Of a stretch of 64,000 nt of DNA, positions 1 through 7,895 are shown piece after piece (the stretch's first letter is position 1; each line of letters begins with the position of its first letter). Position numbers and translations under genes: made by a program. Source of the stretch: Pseudomonas anguilliseptica (GTDB lineage Bacteria; Pseudomonadota; Gammaproteobacteria; Pseudomonadales; Pseudomonadaceae); contig NZ_FNSC01000001.1 in the NCBI RefSeq assembly GCF_900105355.1, positions 3,720,001-3,784,000 on the forward strand, in the 5' to 3' direction. The notes beneath the pieces are model-generated. The model searched no databases. It worked only from the letters and a program-made list of their open reading frames with translations, and was not told where the DNA came from.

Positions 1-220
1 TCGATCGACCACGGCCAGCCTCGACCGATACCCTGGCTGCAGCAACCTTACGTTGCACGAATTCATCATGCTCTTTGGCTTGTTGCTGCTGGCGGATGAA
101 ATCGCGCATGAGGTCACGCATCACTTGAGAGGCCGGCAGGTGTGCGGCTTGAGCGGCTGCCATGAATCCTTCGCGTAGCTCGGGTTCCAACTTCAAATTG
201 AAAACGGCTTCTTTGGCCAT
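1..220 (-). CDS. ParD-like ribbon-helix-helix antitoxin (partial, C-terminus outside window)
   Basis: The 73 visible residues begin MAKEAVFNLKLEPELREGF: a short strand followed by two helices, the layout of ribbon-helix-helix antitoxins of the ParD type, which dimerise, bind their own promoter and neutralise a ParE toxin. The start is the ATG at 220-218 with AGGTG just upstream. The frame is still open at base 1, so the toxin-binding tail and the expected toxin gene lie outside the window. A 20-bp palindrome sits about 30 bases upstream of the start. In P. aeruginosa Pf4 a ParDE pair lies beside the prophage integrase (known from the family); the same position here supports the call. The toxin itself is not seen. 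Confidence 0.7.
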   Translation of the reverse strand, partial: MAKEAVFNLKLEPELREGFMAAAQAAHLPASQVMRDLMRDFIRQQQQAKEHDEFVQRKVAAARVSVEAGRGRS

Positions 221-249
221 GGTGCGTCACCTCTAAGTCAATTCGTATC

Positions 250-269
250 TACAACGTATATACGTTGTA
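250..269. promoter_or_regulatory. 20-bp perfect palindrome, likely antitoxin operator
   Basis: Half-site TACAACGTAT is followed directly by its exact reverse complement. It lies between the antitoxin start (220) and the integrase 3' end (316). Autoregulation by a ribbon-helix-helix antitoxin through a palindrome in its own promoter is usual for these modules; the regulator is inferred. Confidence 0.6.
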
Positions 270-315
270 TGCATGCTAAACAATGCACGCCGCATAGGAA
301 AGCGCAGACCATCGG

Positions 316-581
316 TTATGGCTGAGGTGTGATGATGCTTAGAAAACGCTGATGATCACTAGCTGGGCCGAATTTGACGGCATCTTGCAGGTGGTCGGGT
401 GCAAGGTGTGCATAGCGCATAGTCATGGCCAAGGTTGTATGGCCCAGGATCTTCTGCAGTGTGAGGATGTTGCCGCCGCTCATTACGAAGTGACTAGCAA
501 ACGTATGTCGCAGGACGTGGGATGACTGGCCAGCCGGAACCGGTAAGCGAGATTCAGCCAGAGCCTTATCAAAGCTGTTAA
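316..581 (-). pseudogene. Filamentous-prophage tyrosine integrase, C-terminal fragment
   Basis: This is the catalytic end of a tyrosine recombinase cut off from its N-terminal part by an insertion sequence. Visible motifs are HVLRHTFASH (the HxxR box), LGHTTLAMTMRYAHL (second catalytic His/box III and the nucleophile Tyr) and the stop TAA at 318-316. Joining it to the fragment at 1898-2655 and counting the TTAA duplication once restores one open frame of 339 codons running SNCL-NSFDKAL across the scar, close to the length of Pf4 IntF as I recall it. The fragment has no start of its own except one inside the IS and should be inactive. Confidence 0.85.
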
Positions 582-1772
582 GGATGGTCTGAAGTAGCCA
601 TGTATTTCTGGCTGACTTCAGCCCCGCCGATTTTGAAAGCGGCAAATCGATCAAAAACGATCAGATTACCCATTCATTTCTGTGTTTTTAGCCGCCGCGA
701 GTAGCTCGCGGCAGCCATTTCCCGCATTACAGGCGCACCTCTCCTGCATTGGTCAGTAAATGTCGGCGTGCCATCCACAGGTTCGACAGCGCGAACAGCG
801 TCACCAGTTGCGCCGTGTTCTTGGCCAAGCCACGGAAGCGTGTCTTTACATAACTGAACTGACGCTTGATCACCCGGAACGGGTGCTCAACCTTGGCGCG
901 CACCTGGGCCTTGGCCTTCTCGATCTTGCGTTTGGCTTTGTACAGCGGGCTGCTCTTACCCAGCTTCTTATAGGTGCTGCGGCGGGCAGCAACCTGCCAG
1001 ATCACCTCGCGCCCATCATGTTCGGGGCGCTTTTCGACGCCGGTATAACCCGCATCGGCGCACACCACGTTTTCCTCGCCGTGCAGCAACTTGTCGACCT
1101 GAGTGACATCCGCCACGTTGGCCGCCGTGCCTACCACGCTGTGTACCAGCCCCGACTCGTCATCCACGCCAATGTGCGCCTTCATGCCGAAGTAGTATTG
1201 GTTGCCCTTCTTGGCCTGGTGCATCTCTGGGTCGCGTTTGCCGTCCTTGTTCTTGGTCGAACTCGGCGCATTGATCAGCGTGGCATCGACGATGGTGCCT
1301 TGGCGCAACGACAGGCCACGGTCGCCAAGATAGCCATTGATGACGGCCAGGATGCCGGCAGCCAACTCATGTTTCTCCAGCAGACGACGGAAGTTGAGGA
1401 TGGTGGTTTCGTCGGGGATACGTTCCAGACTCAGCCCGGCGAACTGCCGCAGGATAGTGGTCTCGTACAGCGCTTCTTCCATCGCCGGGTCGCTGTAGCC
1501 GAACCAGTTCTGCATCAGGTGCACACGTAGCATCGCCATCAGCGGATAGGCCGGCCGACCGCCTTCACCCTTGGGGTAATACGGTTCGATCAGTGCGATC
1601 AAACCCTTCCACGGCACCACCCGATCCATCTCGATCAGGAACAACTCTTTGCGGGTCTGCTTGCGTTTGCCGGCGTACTCGGCATCGGCGAAGGTCATTT
1701 GCTTCATCGGAAAACTCGGCGGGTGGCGTCCGGGCATTTTGCCAAAATCAGGAAGTCTTATTCAGAGTTTCC
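582..1772 (-). mobile_element. IS5-family insertion sequence, copy 1 (complete copy)
   Basis: About 1.19 kb. The outer end GGATGGTCTGAAG at 582 is an imperfect inverted match of the other end GGAAACTCTGAAT, read inward from 1772. It carries one transposase gene on the minus strand. The duplicated target TTAA is at 578-581 and, on the far side of a further 125-bp IS remnant, at 1898-1901. It interrupts the prophage integrase. Related copies lie at 33906-35097 and 43430-44621. Confidence 0.88.
727..1707 (-). CDS. IS5-family transposase (copy 1)
   Basis: DDE transposase of 326 residues that catalyses cut-and-paste movement of the IS. The catalytic triad is visible at Asp141 (GTIVDATLI), Asp218 (CADAGYTGVEKR) and Glu274 (KVEHPFRVIKRQF), with the YxxxR-type spacing after Glu. 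The start is taken at MKQMTFADAEYAG, as in the two other copies; an upstream in-frame ATG would add ten residues from the IS end and is not used in the others. Several substitutions (HQAKK, EHDGRE, RQFSYV) separate it from copies 2 and 3. No frameshift is seen, so it may be active. Confidence 0.92.
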   Translation of the reverse strand: MKQMTFADAEYAGKRKQTRKELFLIEMDRVVPWKGLIALIEPYYPKGEGGRPAYPLMAMLRVHLMQNWFGYSDPAMEEALYETTILRQFAGLSLERIPDETTILNFRRLLEKHELAAGILAVINGYLGDRGLSLRQGTIVDATLINAPSSTKNKDGKRDPEMHQAKKGNQYYFGMKAHIGVDDESGLVHSVVGTAANVADVTQVDKLLHGEENVVCADAGYTGVEKRPEHDGREVIWQVAARRSTYKKLGKSSPLYKAKRKIEKAKAQVRAKVEHPFRVIKRQFSYVKTRFRGLAKNTAQLVTLFALSNLWMARRHLLTNAGEVRL

Positions 1773-1897
1773 TTTGCGGGTCTGCTTGCGCTTGCCGGCG
1801 TACTCGGCGTCGGCGAAGGTCATCTGCTTCATCGGAAAACTCGGCGGGTGGAGTGCGGATATTTTGCCAAAATCAGGAAGTCTTTTTCAGACCATCC
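1773..1897 (-). mobile_element. 125-bp left-end remnant of a second IS5-family copy
   Basis: Reading inward from 1897, the sequence repeats an IS left end (GGATGGTCTGAAAAAG, then GACTTCCTGATTTTGG) and the first 19 or so transposase codons, then stops abruptly at the left terminus of the complete copy at 1772. The TTAA duplication lies outside this remnant, so the remnant belongs to the original insertion and the complete copy is nested in it. Confidence 0.8.
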
Positions 1898-2655
1898 TTA
1901 AGGCAGTTGCTGAACTGGCCGTGCTGTTTGAAGTGCCGGTGTATCTGCTGTTCCAACTCCAGGGCGACTGGGATCGAGCGGACGCGCTTACCTTTGGTGT
2001 TCACGAACGTAACCAGCTGGTTGCGCACCTTTTCAGGCGTCAGTGCCTGAGCTTCACCCCAGCGAGCACCAGTAGCCAAACAGATTGCCGCGATCATGGC
2101 GACGTGAGGTGTCCTGCAATAGCTGTGGATGGTGGCAAACAGTTTTCCGATCTGTTGATCGGTCAGGTAGGCCAGTTCCTTTTCCTGCAGTCGAAGAGGG
2201 CGAACACGCGCCAGCGGGTTTGGATAATCAATGTCGCTGAGCTGAAACAGCACGTTGAATACGGAGCGCAGGTAACCAAGGCGATTGTTTAAGGTCTTGG
2301 GGTTGGCACCAGCCTTGAGCGCGTTGGTTCTGTACTCGGCGTATTCATTGCCCGTCAGTTTGATAGCTATCGGATTGCCCAAGTCTTTTGCGAGCGTATC
2401 AAGCAAACGGCGGCGAGCCTCACCATCTGAAAGGGTATGCGCATGCAGTGTTGCCCATCGGTCGATCAGGTCAGTTAGGCGGCGTCTGTCCTTGGGTTTT
2501 GGTGACCAGGCAGGGGCGTCTATGACTTTGGCACGGCACGTTGCCTCAAAGCGTTGGGCTTCAGCTTTGGTCTTGAGCGTCTTACGAAAGCGTTTGCTCT
2601 TGATGGGCTCTACATCGACTTTCCAGCGTCCGTCTGGCTGTTGCTCGATGGCCAT
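1898..2655 (-). pseudogene. Filamentous-prophage tyrosine integrase, N-terminal fragment
   Basis: Residues 1 to about 252 of the split integrase: N-terminal strands (MAIEQQPDGRWKVDVEP), the SAM-like core-binding domain and the start of the catalytic domain with the first catalytic Arg (ATGARWGEAQAL). The start is placed at the ATG at 2655, which overlaps the stop of the replication gene as TAATG, so translation was probably coupled. An upstream ATG at 2673 would add six residues within the upstream gene. The reading frame runs into the IS and ends a few codons later. The catalytic HxxR and Tyr are on the other side of the IS at 316-581. Confidence 0.87.
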
Positions 2656-3932
2656 TAAACGGCACGCCCCCACCGAACGTTACGCTCTTCCAGCAGGTTT
2701 TTGATGTGTTTGTAGATGTCGTGCTCGCTCATGTCCTTGGCGGCGTAGTGATCACGAATTACCGGCCAGCATTCCCAGGTTTGCAGCCGATCAAACGCCT
2801 TTTTTGCGCCCACCCGTTCCCTTGCCAGCAGGCTTACGAAGTTACCCAGGAACAGTTCGACGTTCTTGCCCGAGAAGCCACGGGAGGTCTTGTAGTAGCG
2901 CTTGTATTCGGTGTCTTCGAGCAGGGAATCAACAGGTAGGTCCACGCGCACGTCCTCGCGAATGAGTGTCCAAATGGGGGAGAAATAGCCGGGGCGATCC
3001 ATCAACTTGAACTGGCGCAGGCCATAGCGCCACAGGCCGTCCAGATGCCCGGCAAACGCTGCAAACGAACGGGTGTCGATGGCTTCACCGGTTTTCACGT
3101 CCAGGGAGCCACTGGCGAATTGCTGGATGATCGAGTGGTGATAACGCAGCTCGACACGCCAGACGGTTTGCTTGGGGTTGTAGTTATCCGGGTCGGCCGC
3201 ATCGAAGCTGTCACGGCGCTTCCAGACGCTTTCCCAGTAGTCGAGCTTGTCGCAGGCCTTGGCCTGTTCGGTCTTGTTGTAGATACAAATCTGCACACCA
3301 CTGGCAGAGCCGAACATCGAGGTTTCGCCACGTCCGTAGGTGCTGGATTTGGTCGCCCAGTTGATTTCACTGATGCCCGAGATATCGCGCTGTGTGCGGG
3401 CCTTGCAGTGCATGCGGGCCACCAGATCGGCCGGAGGTGTCCAGCCCTGGAGATCTAACGCGAGGTGGACGGCGCACTGGTTAATTTCCACATGGGTCAT
3501 TAACTGGGCGGCGTAGAAGTCCAAACGCGCCTGCAGGCGTTCGGGTGACAGGCTGTCGATTGCATGGGGTGACACTTCGATTTTCAGGTGTGGGCCGATG
3601 CAGTCCAGTTTGGCGTTGAAGTTCTTCACCAACAGGATGATGCCCAGGTCTGCGTTCTGCAGCTTGTACTGATACCCGGAGTCACGGCCTACACGGCCGG
3701 AGTGCCAACGCTGGCCCGCGAAGTCAACCAAGGTGCCTGGGTTGTCAAATAGCGCCATGATTTCCGGGCGGATCAGCCCCTTGTACAACTGGCGCACCGT
3801 ATCGACGCCACAGCGCAGCAAGCGCACTTTTGTCAGATCGGTGATCTTGGCGTTTTTCTGGTCGAAGAAGACGCGACCCGTTGCCGACTCTTTGAACTGA
3901 CGGTCTACCCGAATTTGATCTTTTACGGTCAT
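2655..3932 (-). CDS. Filamentous phage replication initiation protein (Rep_trans-like)
   Basis: 425 residues resembling the rolling-circle initiator encoded next to the integrase of Pf1/Pf4-type phages; such proteins nick the double-stranded replicative form at the plus origin. The C-terminal half contains the VWRVELRYHHSIIQQF segment typical of the replication initiation factor family. No paralogous Rep or relaxase domain is apparent. The start is the ATG at 3932-3930. The stop overlaps the integrase start (TAATG). The gene is upstream of the integrase and downstream of zot, the same order as Pf4 in memory. It appears intact, although the rest of the phage is not. Confidence 0.75.
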   Translation of the reverse strand: MTVKDQIRVDRQFKESATGRVFFDQKNAKITDLTKVRLLRCGVDTVRQLYKGLIRPEIMALFDNPGTLVDFAGQRWHSGRVGRDSGYQYKLQNADLGIILLVKNFNAKLDCIGPHLKIEVSPHAIDSLSPERLQARLDFYAAQLMTHVEINQCAVHLALDLQGWTPPADLVARMHCKARTQRDISGISEINWATKSSTYGRGETSMFGSASGVQICIYNKTEQAKACDKLDYWESVWKRRDSFDAADPDNYNPKQTVWRVELRYHHSIIQQFASGSLDVKTGEAIDTRSFAAFAGHLDGLWRYGLRQFKLMDRPGYFSPIWTLIREDVRVDLPVDSLLEDTEYKRYYKTSRGFSGKNVELFLGNFVSLLARERVGAKKAFDRLQTWECWPVIRDHYAAKDMSEHDIYKHIKNLLEERNVRWGRAV

Positions 3933-4004
3933 TTTCTACTGCTCCAAATAGTGACGAATTGAGACTGTTTAAACTTATTTATCTGACGTGTTACAGGGAC
4001 GTCA

Positions 4005-4063
4005 GCGCGAGCCGCGCGCCGGGATCGCTCTGGACCTAGCCGCTCCCCGGCGCGCGGCCGCGC
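4005..4063. other. GC-rich long-stem hairpin between zot and rep, candidate phage origin or packaging signal
   Basis: Arms 4005-4023 and 4046-4063 pair over about 18 bp with one bulged base, around a loop of about 22 bases. It is the only sizeable non-coding structure in the phage segment. Filamentous phages keep their packaging hairpin and replication origin in an intergenic region; assignment here is inference. The right arm touches the zot stop codon. There is no T tract, so a plain terminator is less likely. Confidence 0.5.
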
Positions 4064-5352
4064 TAGTTGGAAAACGGCTTTTCATCACGCGACGTGTCCT
4101 CGATGACGGTCACGCGTACAGCGTTCTTTTCAAAGCGCTGCTGGGCGGTGAGCTGTTCTGGTTGTTGTGGTTGGGTGGCGGCCTGGGCTTCCTGTTGCGC
4201 AGGTGCAGTGCCTTTGCACATGGACACACCACTCCAGCCATCGCGGCGCAGTTCGACGTAGCACGGGGTTATCACGGTGATGCGGTAGCCGAGGGCGCGC
4301 AGGTCGTTGCCGGTCTGGCCGAAGTGAGAGCCGTCTTCACTGAGGACGTGGAACAACACCACCTCTTTGCCCCGTTCGTTCTGGTAGCCGGTCATGGCGG
4401 CTTTGACGACGAGGGTTTGCTTCCAGAACGGGTGCGATCCGGGTGCGTCGGTGGCTACGTAAGCTGGCTGATCAGTTTGGCGATCAGCCAGATCATCAGT
4501 AGCCACACCAGCAGGCGCAGCAGAAGCTTGCCCAGGAGTTTGAGCGGGGGCAGCAGCAGGCTTTTGAGGCTGGTGGTGAGTGAGCCCGTCAGTGAACAGA
4601 GATGCGGAGTCGCCAGCGAAAATAGAGTAGAGAAGAGCGGCAATAAAACCCAGGAGGCCCAGAACCTTAGGCGACAGTAGTAGGTTCTTACCCGCTGCTG
4701 TATCGCGGACGGTGCCGGTGGAGGTTGAGTCGTAGAGTTTGAAGGTGGCGGCGCTGATTTTCTTGAGTTCAACGATGGAGGATCCATCGCTATGGGGGCG
4801 GTTTTCCTGTGCATCGTGCATGGCCTCTTTATAGCGACCTTTCACCCCGATCAAGGCGAGGTTGGCATGCAGGTAAGCCTTCTCGCAGGTGAGGCGGATA
4901 TCGTCGCGGATGTAGCGGATGTTGGGGGTGGTAAGGACAACGTCCCAGTTCCAATGCCGGTGGCGAGTCCAGCCGTCGAGCCAGCCAGTAGGCCGGTCGG
5001 CTTCTTTGGCTTTTTCGATGCCGCCGGGGAAGTCGAATTGCTCTAGGTCTTTGTCGCGCCAGGATTTGGGGAAAAGGATCTGGGTTTCATCGAAGATCAG
5101 AAACGCGCCCTTGGGTGCCCACATAAACCAGCGGCGCAGCTTTTCGAGATCCTCGGTGGATTCCATCGAGAGGTTGATGACCTCGGTGCTCTTCGGGCAG
5201 TCGGGGAAGACTTCATAGACCCGATCCAGGGTGAAGCCCCTGATGTTGGTGATGATGGTGCGCCCCTCTTTGATCGCGGGGACCGCATCATCCTGCAGGG
5301 CGCCGGAAGTCTTGTAGCTGCCATTGGGGCCGTGATGGATCTTGATCGACAT
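4063..5352 (-). CDS. Zot-like phage assembly ATPase (gpI family)
   Basis: 429 residues. It corresponds to the filamentous phage inner-membrane assembly ATPase that drives extrusion of virions. The Walker A motif is GPNGSYKTSG at residues 8-17 and a Walker B-like GAFLIFDE follows near residue 95. A single membrane segment (VLGLLGFIAALLYSIFAG) lies near residue 235, followed by a Pro/Gln/Ala-rich periplasmic tail with cysteines. This N-in, C-out layout is that of gpI/Zot. It starts one base after the stop of the gp6-like gene, so both were one transcription unit. The gene is intact, but its partners CoaB and full CoaA are absent. Confidence 0.85.
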   Translation of the reverse strand: MSIKIHHGPNGSYKTSGALQDDAVPAIKEGRTIITNIRGFTLDRVYEVFPDCPKSTEVINLSMESTEDLEKLRRWFMWAPKGAFLIFDETQILFPKSWRDKDLEQFDFPGGIEKAKEADRPTGWLDGWTRHRHWNWDVVLTTPNIRYIRDDIRLTCEKAYLHANLALIGVKGRYKEAMHDAQENRPHSDGSSIVELKKISAATFKLYDSTSTGTVRDTAAGKNLLLSPKVLGLLGFIAALLYSIFAGDSASLFTDGLTHHQPQKPAAAPAQTPGQASAAPAGVATDDLADRQTDQPAYVATDAPGSHPFWKQTLVVKAAMTGYQNERGKEVVLFHVLSEDGSHFGQTGNDLRALGYRITVITPCYVELRRDGWSGVSMCKGTAPAQQEAQAATQPQQPEQLTAQQRFEKNAVRVTVIEDTSRDEKPFSN

Positions 5353-5353
5353 A

Positions 5354-5716
5354 TCAGCGGCCTATGAACGGGACGAACTTCATCGCCATCTTGGTCGGGA
5401 TGGCGGAGAAGATGATGGTCAGGGCTTCGGGGATGCGGAAGAACGCCAGGGTGTTGCGCATCTCTTCGGGGATGGTCGAGTAGGCGGATTGGATCTGCTG
5501 GGTGATGCCAAGGCCCTGGACAATGTCCTGCACCACTTCATAAGCAATCTCGGCGGCGAAGATCATGCTGCTGAAGTAGGCGTAGATCATGGCCTTGGTC
5601 ATCACGACCATGACCTCTTTGGTGAAGTCGTACAGGCCTTGGTAGATCCAGTGCCACATGTCCTGGATAAAGCCATTCATGCCGGTGAAGAAGTCGGTGA
5701 TGAAGGAGAAGTCCAT
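5354..5716 (-). CDS. gp6-like minor coat protein (DUF2523-type)
   Basis: 120 residues, strongly hydrophobic, with three likely membrane segments (around residues 30-55, 60-70 and 95-115) and an aromatic N-terminus (MDFSFITDFFTGMNGF). It sits between coat protein A and zot, the place of the small VSK/gp6-like protein in Pf1-type phages, which is thought to act with the adsorption protein at the virion tip. The stop is separated from the zot start by one base. The start at 5716 is 9 bases after the CoaA stop and has GGA-rich sequence upstream. No frame damage is visible. Confidence 0.7.
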   Translation of the reverse strand: MDFSFITDFFTGMNGFIQDMWHWIYQGLYDFTKEVMVVMTKAMIYAYFSSMIFAAEIAYEVVQDIVQGLGITQQIQSAYSTIPEEMRNTLAFFRIPEALTIIFSAIPTKMAMKFVPFIGR

Positions 5717-5725
5717 AGGAGATCC

Positions 5726-6634
5726 TCAGTCTTTGATGAAGATGATGTAGGCGGCAAACAAGGTGGCGAGGAAGAGGATCACCACGCCGATGCCAGACAG
5801 TTCATCGGCGAACTGGCTTAGGCATAGTTCGTAGGTCTTGCCCATGACGACGAAGGATTCGCAGTAGAGCTGACCACCTGAGCCGGAGAGGTTGGGGCTA
5901 ACGATGCCCTCGAAGAGGTCGCCAAACTGGTTGGTGACGGTGGCAAATTCGAGCTTGGCCTCGGCAATCTTTTCGTCCCATTCATCGGCATCCAGCGAGC
6001 CACGTTCACCGGGGTTTTCCAGGCCATTGCTGGGGCCATCGGTGGTTTCGGTCAGGGCGTCTTTGATCGCTTCAAGCTTGTCGCCGAGGCCTTCCTGCAG
6101 GTCGCTGATGGCTTTGTTAGTCGCGGCCTTGTCGGAACCCTGGGCACCACCGCCAACAACGACTTGGCCTTGTTTCTGTTCGTCGTTGTTGGTGTTGCCA
6201 TCGGCATTGCCACCGTTCTTTGGGTGGTCGGGGCTGTCGTAGGCGATCTTTTCACCGGTCTTCTGGTTGATGCACTCATAGGTGCCATCGACATAGCTGC
6301 ACTTGCGCGCACCGTTGGGAAAGCAGATGTGCTGACCGTTGACCTCACCGCAGCTGTCACCCTCACCGAAGCAGAATGGGTTACCACCACGGGTGCCGCA
6401 GTTGGGCTGTTTGGGGTCGATGCAGGTTTCGTAAGCGCCGGTTTTGAAGCACGCCGGGTCGGTGTCGTTCTCATCCGGAATCTCGGCACTGTTGTCTTCG
6501 GGGATATCGTCGACGCCTTCGCCTGGGTTGAGGGCTTCACCGGTGGGTGAGAAGCGCGCGATGCAGTAGGTTGTTGGCGTGATTTCGCCACTTTCAGCCG
6601 TGTTTTCGGGCTTTTTGGCGGATTGCCGCCGTGG
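5726..6634 (-). pseudogene. Coat protein A (CoaA/gpIII-type adsorption protein), N-terminally truncated
   Basis: An open frame without a start codon runs from a TGA at 6637-6635 to the TGA at 5728-5726 (302 residues). It has a Cys-rich middle (CFKTGAYETCIDPKQPNCG, then FCFGEGDSCGEVNGQHICF), a Gly/Asn/Asp-rich linker (PKNGGNADGNTNNDEQKQG), a helical acidic stretch and a C-terminal membrane anchor (VVILFLATLFAAYIIFIKD). This is the architecture of the pilus-binding tip protein. About the first 100-130 residues, including any signal peptide, are missing; the frame breaks next to the folE terminator, which marks the prophage deletion end. Longer frames in the same stretch (to 6654) are shadows of this one. 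Confidence 0.72.
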
Positions 6635-6654
6635 TCATTGGCGTGAACAGGCAT

Positions 6655-6677
6655 AAAAAAACCGGCGCTAGGCCGGC
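6655..6677 (-). terminator. Rho-independent terminator of folE
   Basis: On the minus strand a CCGGC/GCCGG stem with a 5-base loop is followed by seven T. It sits about 20 bases after the folE stop and at the prophage edge. Confidence 0.75.
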
Positions 6678-6698
6678 TTCTTCTGCAGCAAGGCTTGA

Positions 6699-7247
6699 TC
6701 AGCTATTGACCAGACTAAGGAACTCGCTGCGCGTGGCGGCGTTTTCGCGGAATTCGCCGAGCATCACCGAGGTAACCATCGAGGAGTTCTGCTTCTCCAC
6801 GCCGCGCATCATCATGCACATGTGCTGCGCTTCGATCACCACGGCCACACCGAGGGCGCCGGTGACTTGCTGGATAGCTTCGGCGATCTGCCGGCTAAGG
6901 TTTTCCTGGATCTGCAGGCGGCGTGTATACATGTCGACGATGCGCGCAACCTTCGACAGGCCGAGCACCTTGCCGTTGGGGATGTAGGCGACATGGGCCT
7001 TGCCGATAAAGGGCAGCAGGTGGTGTTCACACAGCGAGTACAGCTCGATGTTCTTCACCAGCACCATTTCGCTGTTATCGGAGCTGAACAGCGCGCCATT
7101 GGTAACTTCTTCGAGGGTCTGCTGGTAGCCCTTGCACAGGTACTGCATGGCTTTGGCGGCGCGCTTGGGCGTGTCGAGCAGGCCTTCGCGGGATACGTCT
7201 TCGCCAAGTTGGCCAAGGATCGCGGTGTAGTTCTGTTCCAGGGACAT
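6699..7247 (-). CDS. folE: GTP cyclohydrolase I (FolE2-type paralogue of Pseudomonas)
   Basis: About 182 residues, the usual length of bacterial type I GTP cyclohydrolase, which converts GTP to dihydroneopterin triphosphate for tetrahydrofolate (and related pterins). Zinc ligands are visible as CEHHLLPF and HMCMMMRG, and the product-binding [16 protein letters not shown] segment is intact. The start is [11 protein letters not shown] at 7247; an upstream in-frame extension has no family similarity. In P. aeruginosa two folE paralogues exist, and this one resembles the copy lying next to an Smr gene, as here. A terminator follows at 6655-6677. It is probably cotranscribed with, or close behind, the Smr gene. 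Confidence 0.93.
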   Translation of the reverse strand: MSLEQNYTAILGQLGEDVSREGLLDTPKRAAKAMQYLCKGYQQTLEEVTNGALFSSDNSEMVLVKNIELYSLCEHHLLPFIGKAHVAYIPNGKVLGLSKVARIVDMYTRRLQIQENLSRQIAEAIQQVTGALGVAVVIEAQHMCMMMRGVEKQNSSMVTSVMLGEFRENAATRSEFLSLVNS

Positions 7248-7333
7248 GGACAATCTCGTAGGTCTTTCTAAAGGGCGGAGGTTAGGCCGCGAGGGTCGGG
7301 CTGGCAAGTGCGTAACCCGCCAGCGGCATGAGC

Positions 7334-7891
7334 TTATTCGTCGCGGCCATCCATCATGGTGCGCTTGAGCATCACGTACACCGCGCCGGTGCCACCGTGT
7401 TTGGCCAGGCAGGAGGTGAAACCGAGTACCTGCGGATGCTGGCGCAGCCAGGTGTTGACGTGGCTTTTGATCATCGGCTTGCGGCCGTCCATGCGCACCG
7501 CCTTGCCGTGGGTGATGCGCACGCAGCGCACCTCCAGCTTGTTGGCCTCGGCAATAAATTCCCACAGGGTGTCGCGGGCTTTTTCCACGTTCATGCCGTG
7601 CAGGTCGAGGCTGCCTTCAAAACTGATCTGACCCAGCTTGAGCTTGCGCATCTGGCCTTCCTGCACGCCGTTGGCGGACCAATACAGCGGGTCTTCAGCA
7701 CCGACATCGATCACAAACTGGTCGGACAGGCCGTCGACCTTGACCGACTCCACACGTGCCGTGGCGGCCTGGCGTAGGGTGGCCAGTTGGGCACGGTTGG
7801 GTTTCGGTTTGCCGGTATCCGCGCGGTCATGTTTGATCGGTTTGACGCCGCGCAACTCGGCTTTGAATAAGGAAAAATCGTCGTCTTGCAT
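7334..7891 (-). CDS. Smr-domain protein (SmrA/YdaL-like, putative nuclease)
   Basis: 185 residues with a charged N-terminal extension and a C-terminal Smr domain from about residue 95. The domain shows the LDLHGM motif, the RITHGKAV segment and the conserved C-terminal [15 protein letters not shown] (HGGxGAxxV). Stand-alone Smr proteins of enterobacteria nick or cleave DNA or RNA; the substrate here is unknown. The start ATG at 7891 follows a GGA-poor leader, so the choice rests on length. The gene lies upstream of folE on the same strand with an 86-base gap. The order Smr-folE is conserved in Pseudomonas as I recall. Confidence 0.85.
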   Translation of the reverse strand: MQDDDFSLFKAELRGVKPIKHDRADTGKPKPNRAQLATLRQAATARVESVKVDGLSDQFVIDVGAEDPLYWSANGVQEGQMRKLKLGQISFEGSLDLHGMNVEKARDTLWEFIAEANKLEVRCVRITHGKAVRMDGRKPMIKSHVNTWLRQHPQVLGFTSCLAKHGGTGAVYVMLKRTMMDGRDE

Positions 7892-7895
7892 TTAG

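Noticed and set aside
1593..2292. Plus-strand open frames across the nested IS ends
   Set aside because: They are antisense to the transposase start and its duplicated remnant; repeated stretches come from the IS duplication, not from a repeat protein.
2656..2673. Integrase start at 2673
   Set aside because: The extra six residues lie inside the replication gene; TAATG coupling at 2655 is the better start.
5818..6654. Two Ser/Thr/Pro-rich open frames on the minus strand in the prophage
   Set aside because: They are other-frame readings of the coaA fragment, whose own frame has a Cys-rich domain and a membrane anchor before gp6.
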